Shown here: one piece after another, positions 5,082 to 6,561 of the stretch
How positions within the stretch are numbered: the stretch's first letter is position 1
Layout of the letters: every line of letters begins with the position of its first letter
Source of the DNA: an uncultured Clostridia bacterium
GTDB lineage: Bacteria > Bacillota > Clostridia > Oscillospirales > Acutalibacteraceae
Length of the DNA: 6,561 nucleotides
Assembly (NCBI GenBank): GCA_937915775.1
Contig: CALGGQ010000301.1
Coordinates: 1-6,561, forward strand
Reading direction: 5' to 3'
Translations under genes and position numbers: made by a program
Notes under the pieces: model-generated
Databases searched by the model: none
Told to the model about the DNA's origin: nothing
Seen by the model: the letters and a program-made list of their open reading frames with translations, nothing else

Positions 5082-6561
5082 TTAGATATCAAACCGTTGC
5101 TGGTCCGTATTAGTATTACCGCTTTGGTTAAACGGTATACCAAGATGCTGATAACCGGCGGGCGTTACCTGACGTCCGCGCGGTGTTCTGGCAAGGAAGC
5201 CGATTTGCATCAGATACGGCTCATAAACGTCCTCAATCGTGATGGATTCCTCACCGATAGCGGCGGAAATCGTTTCCAGACCGACGGGACCGCCGTTATA
5301 ATTGCGGATCATTGTTGTGAGCAGCCGTCTGTCAACAGAGTCAAGACCGAGCTCATCAATTTCCATCGAGGACAGCGCTTCCATCGCTGCTTCCTTCGTA
5401 ATCACGCCGTCATACTTCACCTCGGCAAAATCACGCGCACGCTTCAGCAGACGGTTGGCAATACGTGGCGTACCGCGGGAACGGCTGGCAATCTGCAGCG
5501 CGCCTTCATCGTCAAGCGGAATATTCAGAATGCCGGAGGAGCGCTTGACAATTCTTGCCAGCTCCTCGTTTTTATACATCTCAAGCCGCATCACAACGCC
5601 GAAACGGTCACGCAAGGGCGCAGAAATCTGACCGGCTCTGGTGGTGGCGCCAATCAGCGTAAACTTCGGGAGCGAAAGCTGATAGCTTCTTGCCGACGGT
5701 CCCTTGCCGATAATAATATCAATCTTGCCTTTCTCCAAATCAGAGAGGATTTTTTTCTGTTCTTTCGGCGTTCTGAAACGGGAAAGCATTTCGATTCTGA
5801 CAGGCATCTGGTCGAATCTCTGGAGAGCCGTCCGGTAATGCTGTAATGCGAGTACGGTCGTCGGCGCGAGAATCGCACACTGTCTGTCACTGAGTACACA
5901 CTTCATCGCGGCACGGAAGGCGACTTCCGTCTTTCCGAAGCCGACATCACCGCATAAAAGTCTGTCCATAGGGCGAGGACGTTCCATATCGGCTTTGATT
6001 TCGCTGATACTCTGTAACTGGTCATCTGTTTCGGCATAGGGGAAGCGTTCTTCAAATCTGTGCTGAATTTCATCATCCGGATAGAACGCATATCCCTGAC
6101 TTTTTTCGCGCTTGGCATAGAGTTTCAGTAAGTCTCCTGCTATTTCACGTATGGATTGCTTTACTTTGGATTTCTGGCGTGCCCACTCGCTGCCGGAAAG
6201 TTGGCTCAGCTTTGGCGCAGTTCCCTCCTGACCAATGTATTTTTGCACTCTGTCCAAGCGATCTGTGGGTACATACAGCTTATCACTGCCCTGATATCGA
6301 ATGAAAAGATAATCACGACGCACCCCGTCCGTAACAAGCTGTACAGTACCCATATATTGGCCGATACCATGATTCTCGTGGACGACATAATCTCCCACGC
6401 GCAGATCTGTAAAGGCGGCGATGCGCTCTCCGCCGCGTGTGCGCTGTGTTTTCTTCTGACGATTCAACCCATAGATGTCGCCCTCACAAATGAACGCCAG
6501 CTTTGTTTCCGGATAGATAAATCCATGATTCAGCGTGACAGGTATAATGTATGTTTCTCCT
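5082..6561 (-). CDS. In-frame chimera: Mfd middle part fused to RuvB C-terminal part (5' end open)
   Basis: The frame is open to the window edge and has no start here; a TTG at 6467 lies inside Mfd. Counting from the first full codon, residues 1 to about 280 are Mfd, the translocase that removes stalled RNA polymerase and recruits UvrA. The RNA-polymerase-interacting domain is VGDYVVHENHGIGQY to YVPTDRLDRVQKYIG (about 55-110), the Q-motif-like RFPYAETDDQ is at 172-181, Walker A GDVGFGKT at 204-211 and motif Ia APTTVLALQH at 232-241. Mfd's Walker B (DEEQ), its second RecA domain and C-terminus are missing. From DIIIGKGPSAR (about 281-291) onward it is RuvB, the Holliday-junction branch-migration motor: sensor I GATTRAG (304-310), arginine finger LRDRFG (316-321), sensor II GTPRIANRLLKR (363-374) and the winged-helix RTPRGR (458-463). 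RuvB's own Walker A and B are absent. The RuvB end sits 19 bases before glmM. The hybrid is unlikely to be a natural working protein. Confidence 0.87.
   Translation of the reverse strand, partial: GETYIIPVTLNHGFIYPETKLAFICEGDIYGLNRQKKTQRTRGGERIAAFTDLRVGDYVVHENHGIGQYMGTVQLVTDGVRRDYLFIRYQGSDKLYVPTDRLDRVQKYIGQEGTAPKLSQLSGSEWARQKSKVKQSIREIAGDLLKLYAKREKSQGYAFYPDDEIQHRFEERFPYAETDDQLQSISEIKADMERPRPMDRLLCGDVGFGKTEVAFRAAMKCVLSDRQCAILAPTTVLALQHYRTALQRFDQMPVRIEMLSRFRTPKEQKKILSDLEKGKIDIIIGKGPSARSYQLSLPKFTLIGATTRAGQISAPLRDRFGVVMRLEMYKNEELARIVKRSSGILNIPLDDEGALQIASRSRGTPRIANRLLKRARDFAEVKYDGVITKEAAMEALSSMEIDELGLDSVDRRLLTTMIRNYNGGPVGLETISAAIGEESITIEDVYEPYLMQIGFLARTPRGRQVTPAGYQHLGIPFNQSGNTNTDQQRFDI
5703..5726 (-). 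other. Mfd/RuvB join at a shared DIIIG-coding segment
   Basis: The minus strand reads KIDIIIGK across these bases. In Mfd, the family pattern is a short linker followed by (V/I)DI(L/I)(V/I)GTHRL. In RuvB it is DI(M/I)IGKGPSAR. Before the segment the protein is Mfd (LSDLEKGK), and after it the protein is RuvB (GPSARSYQLSLPKFT). GATATTATTATCGGCA, coding DIIIG, is the probable shared stretch. The flanking bases may also match, but the parent sequences are not in the window. Confidence 0.7.

Noticed and set aside
5060..5143. An upstream ATG extending GlmM by 27 residues
   Set aside because: The extension overlaps the end of the RuvB frame, lacks a ribosome site and precedes the conserved MGRLFGTDGVRG start, which has a well-placed AAGGGGA.
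842..5720. Insertion of the central block as a mobile element
   Set aside because: There are no terminal inverted repeats, no target duplication, no transposase or integrase, and the two flanking gene fragments do not belong to one interrupted gene.
4830..5846. A 338-codon open frame on the plus strand
   Set aside because: It lies antisense to glmM and the RuvB part, spans the gap between them, has no ribosome site or recognisable motifs, and its composition is that of a reverse-strand shadow of G+C-rich genes.
6465..6467. A TTG start codon for the Mfd-type frame
   Set aside because: The frame continues upstream for another 31 codons to the window edge with Mfd-like sequence (GFIYPETKLAFICEGDIYG), so the TTG is internal.

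Overview
The window looks like chromosomal DNA of a Gram-positive Firmicute, most likely a gut Clostridia member (Oscillospiraceae or Lachnospiraceae type). The reasons are the EcfA1-EcfA2-EcfT vitamin-transporter module, the Gram-positive GlmM, the compact gene packing with strong AGGAGG-type ribosome sites, and a type I restriction-modification (R-M) and zeta-toxin neighbourhood. This placement is inference from gene content. Every gene I can support lies on the minus strand, so the gene order below runs from high to low coordinates.

Right end (about 5720-6561): the middle of Mfd, the transcription-repair coupling factor, open at the window edge. It carries the RNA-polymerase-interacting domain and the first third of the translocase. 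At about 5703-5726 the frame passes without interruption into the C-terminal two thirds of RuvB, which ends at 5082. Centre (1110-5062): a tightly packed run of glmM, a COG1092-type SAM-dependent methyltransferase, ecfA1 and ecfA2. The genes are joined by one- to four-base overlaps or a single-base gap, which indicates one transcript with coupled translation. The run continues into ecfT at 1110, but ecfT is intact only for about 89 codons. At about 842-861 its frame passes into the C-terminal part of HsdM, the type I R-M methylase subunit, which ends at 463. Left end (1-423): a 59-residue gene overlaps by one base the start of a zeta-toxin-like P-loop kinase that runs off the window. This is a candidate toxin-antitoxin pair beside the R-M locus.

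The most notable point is that the window contains two in-frame gene chimeras, Mfd::RuvB and EcfT::HsdM. In both, the join falls on a short peptide motif that the two unrelated parents share (DIIIG and NLFYGTG). The simplest reading is that a native block ruvB-glmM-methyltransferase-ecfA1-ecfA2-ecfT is joined at both ends to foreign loci through roughly 16-20 bases of shared sequence. A short-overlap assembly artefact, for example in a metagenome-assembled genome, is the leading explanation. Genuine recombination at microhomology is possible but less likely. I did not find convincing evidence for a new biological system beyond this; the toxin-antitoxin candidate is the most biologically interesting part.
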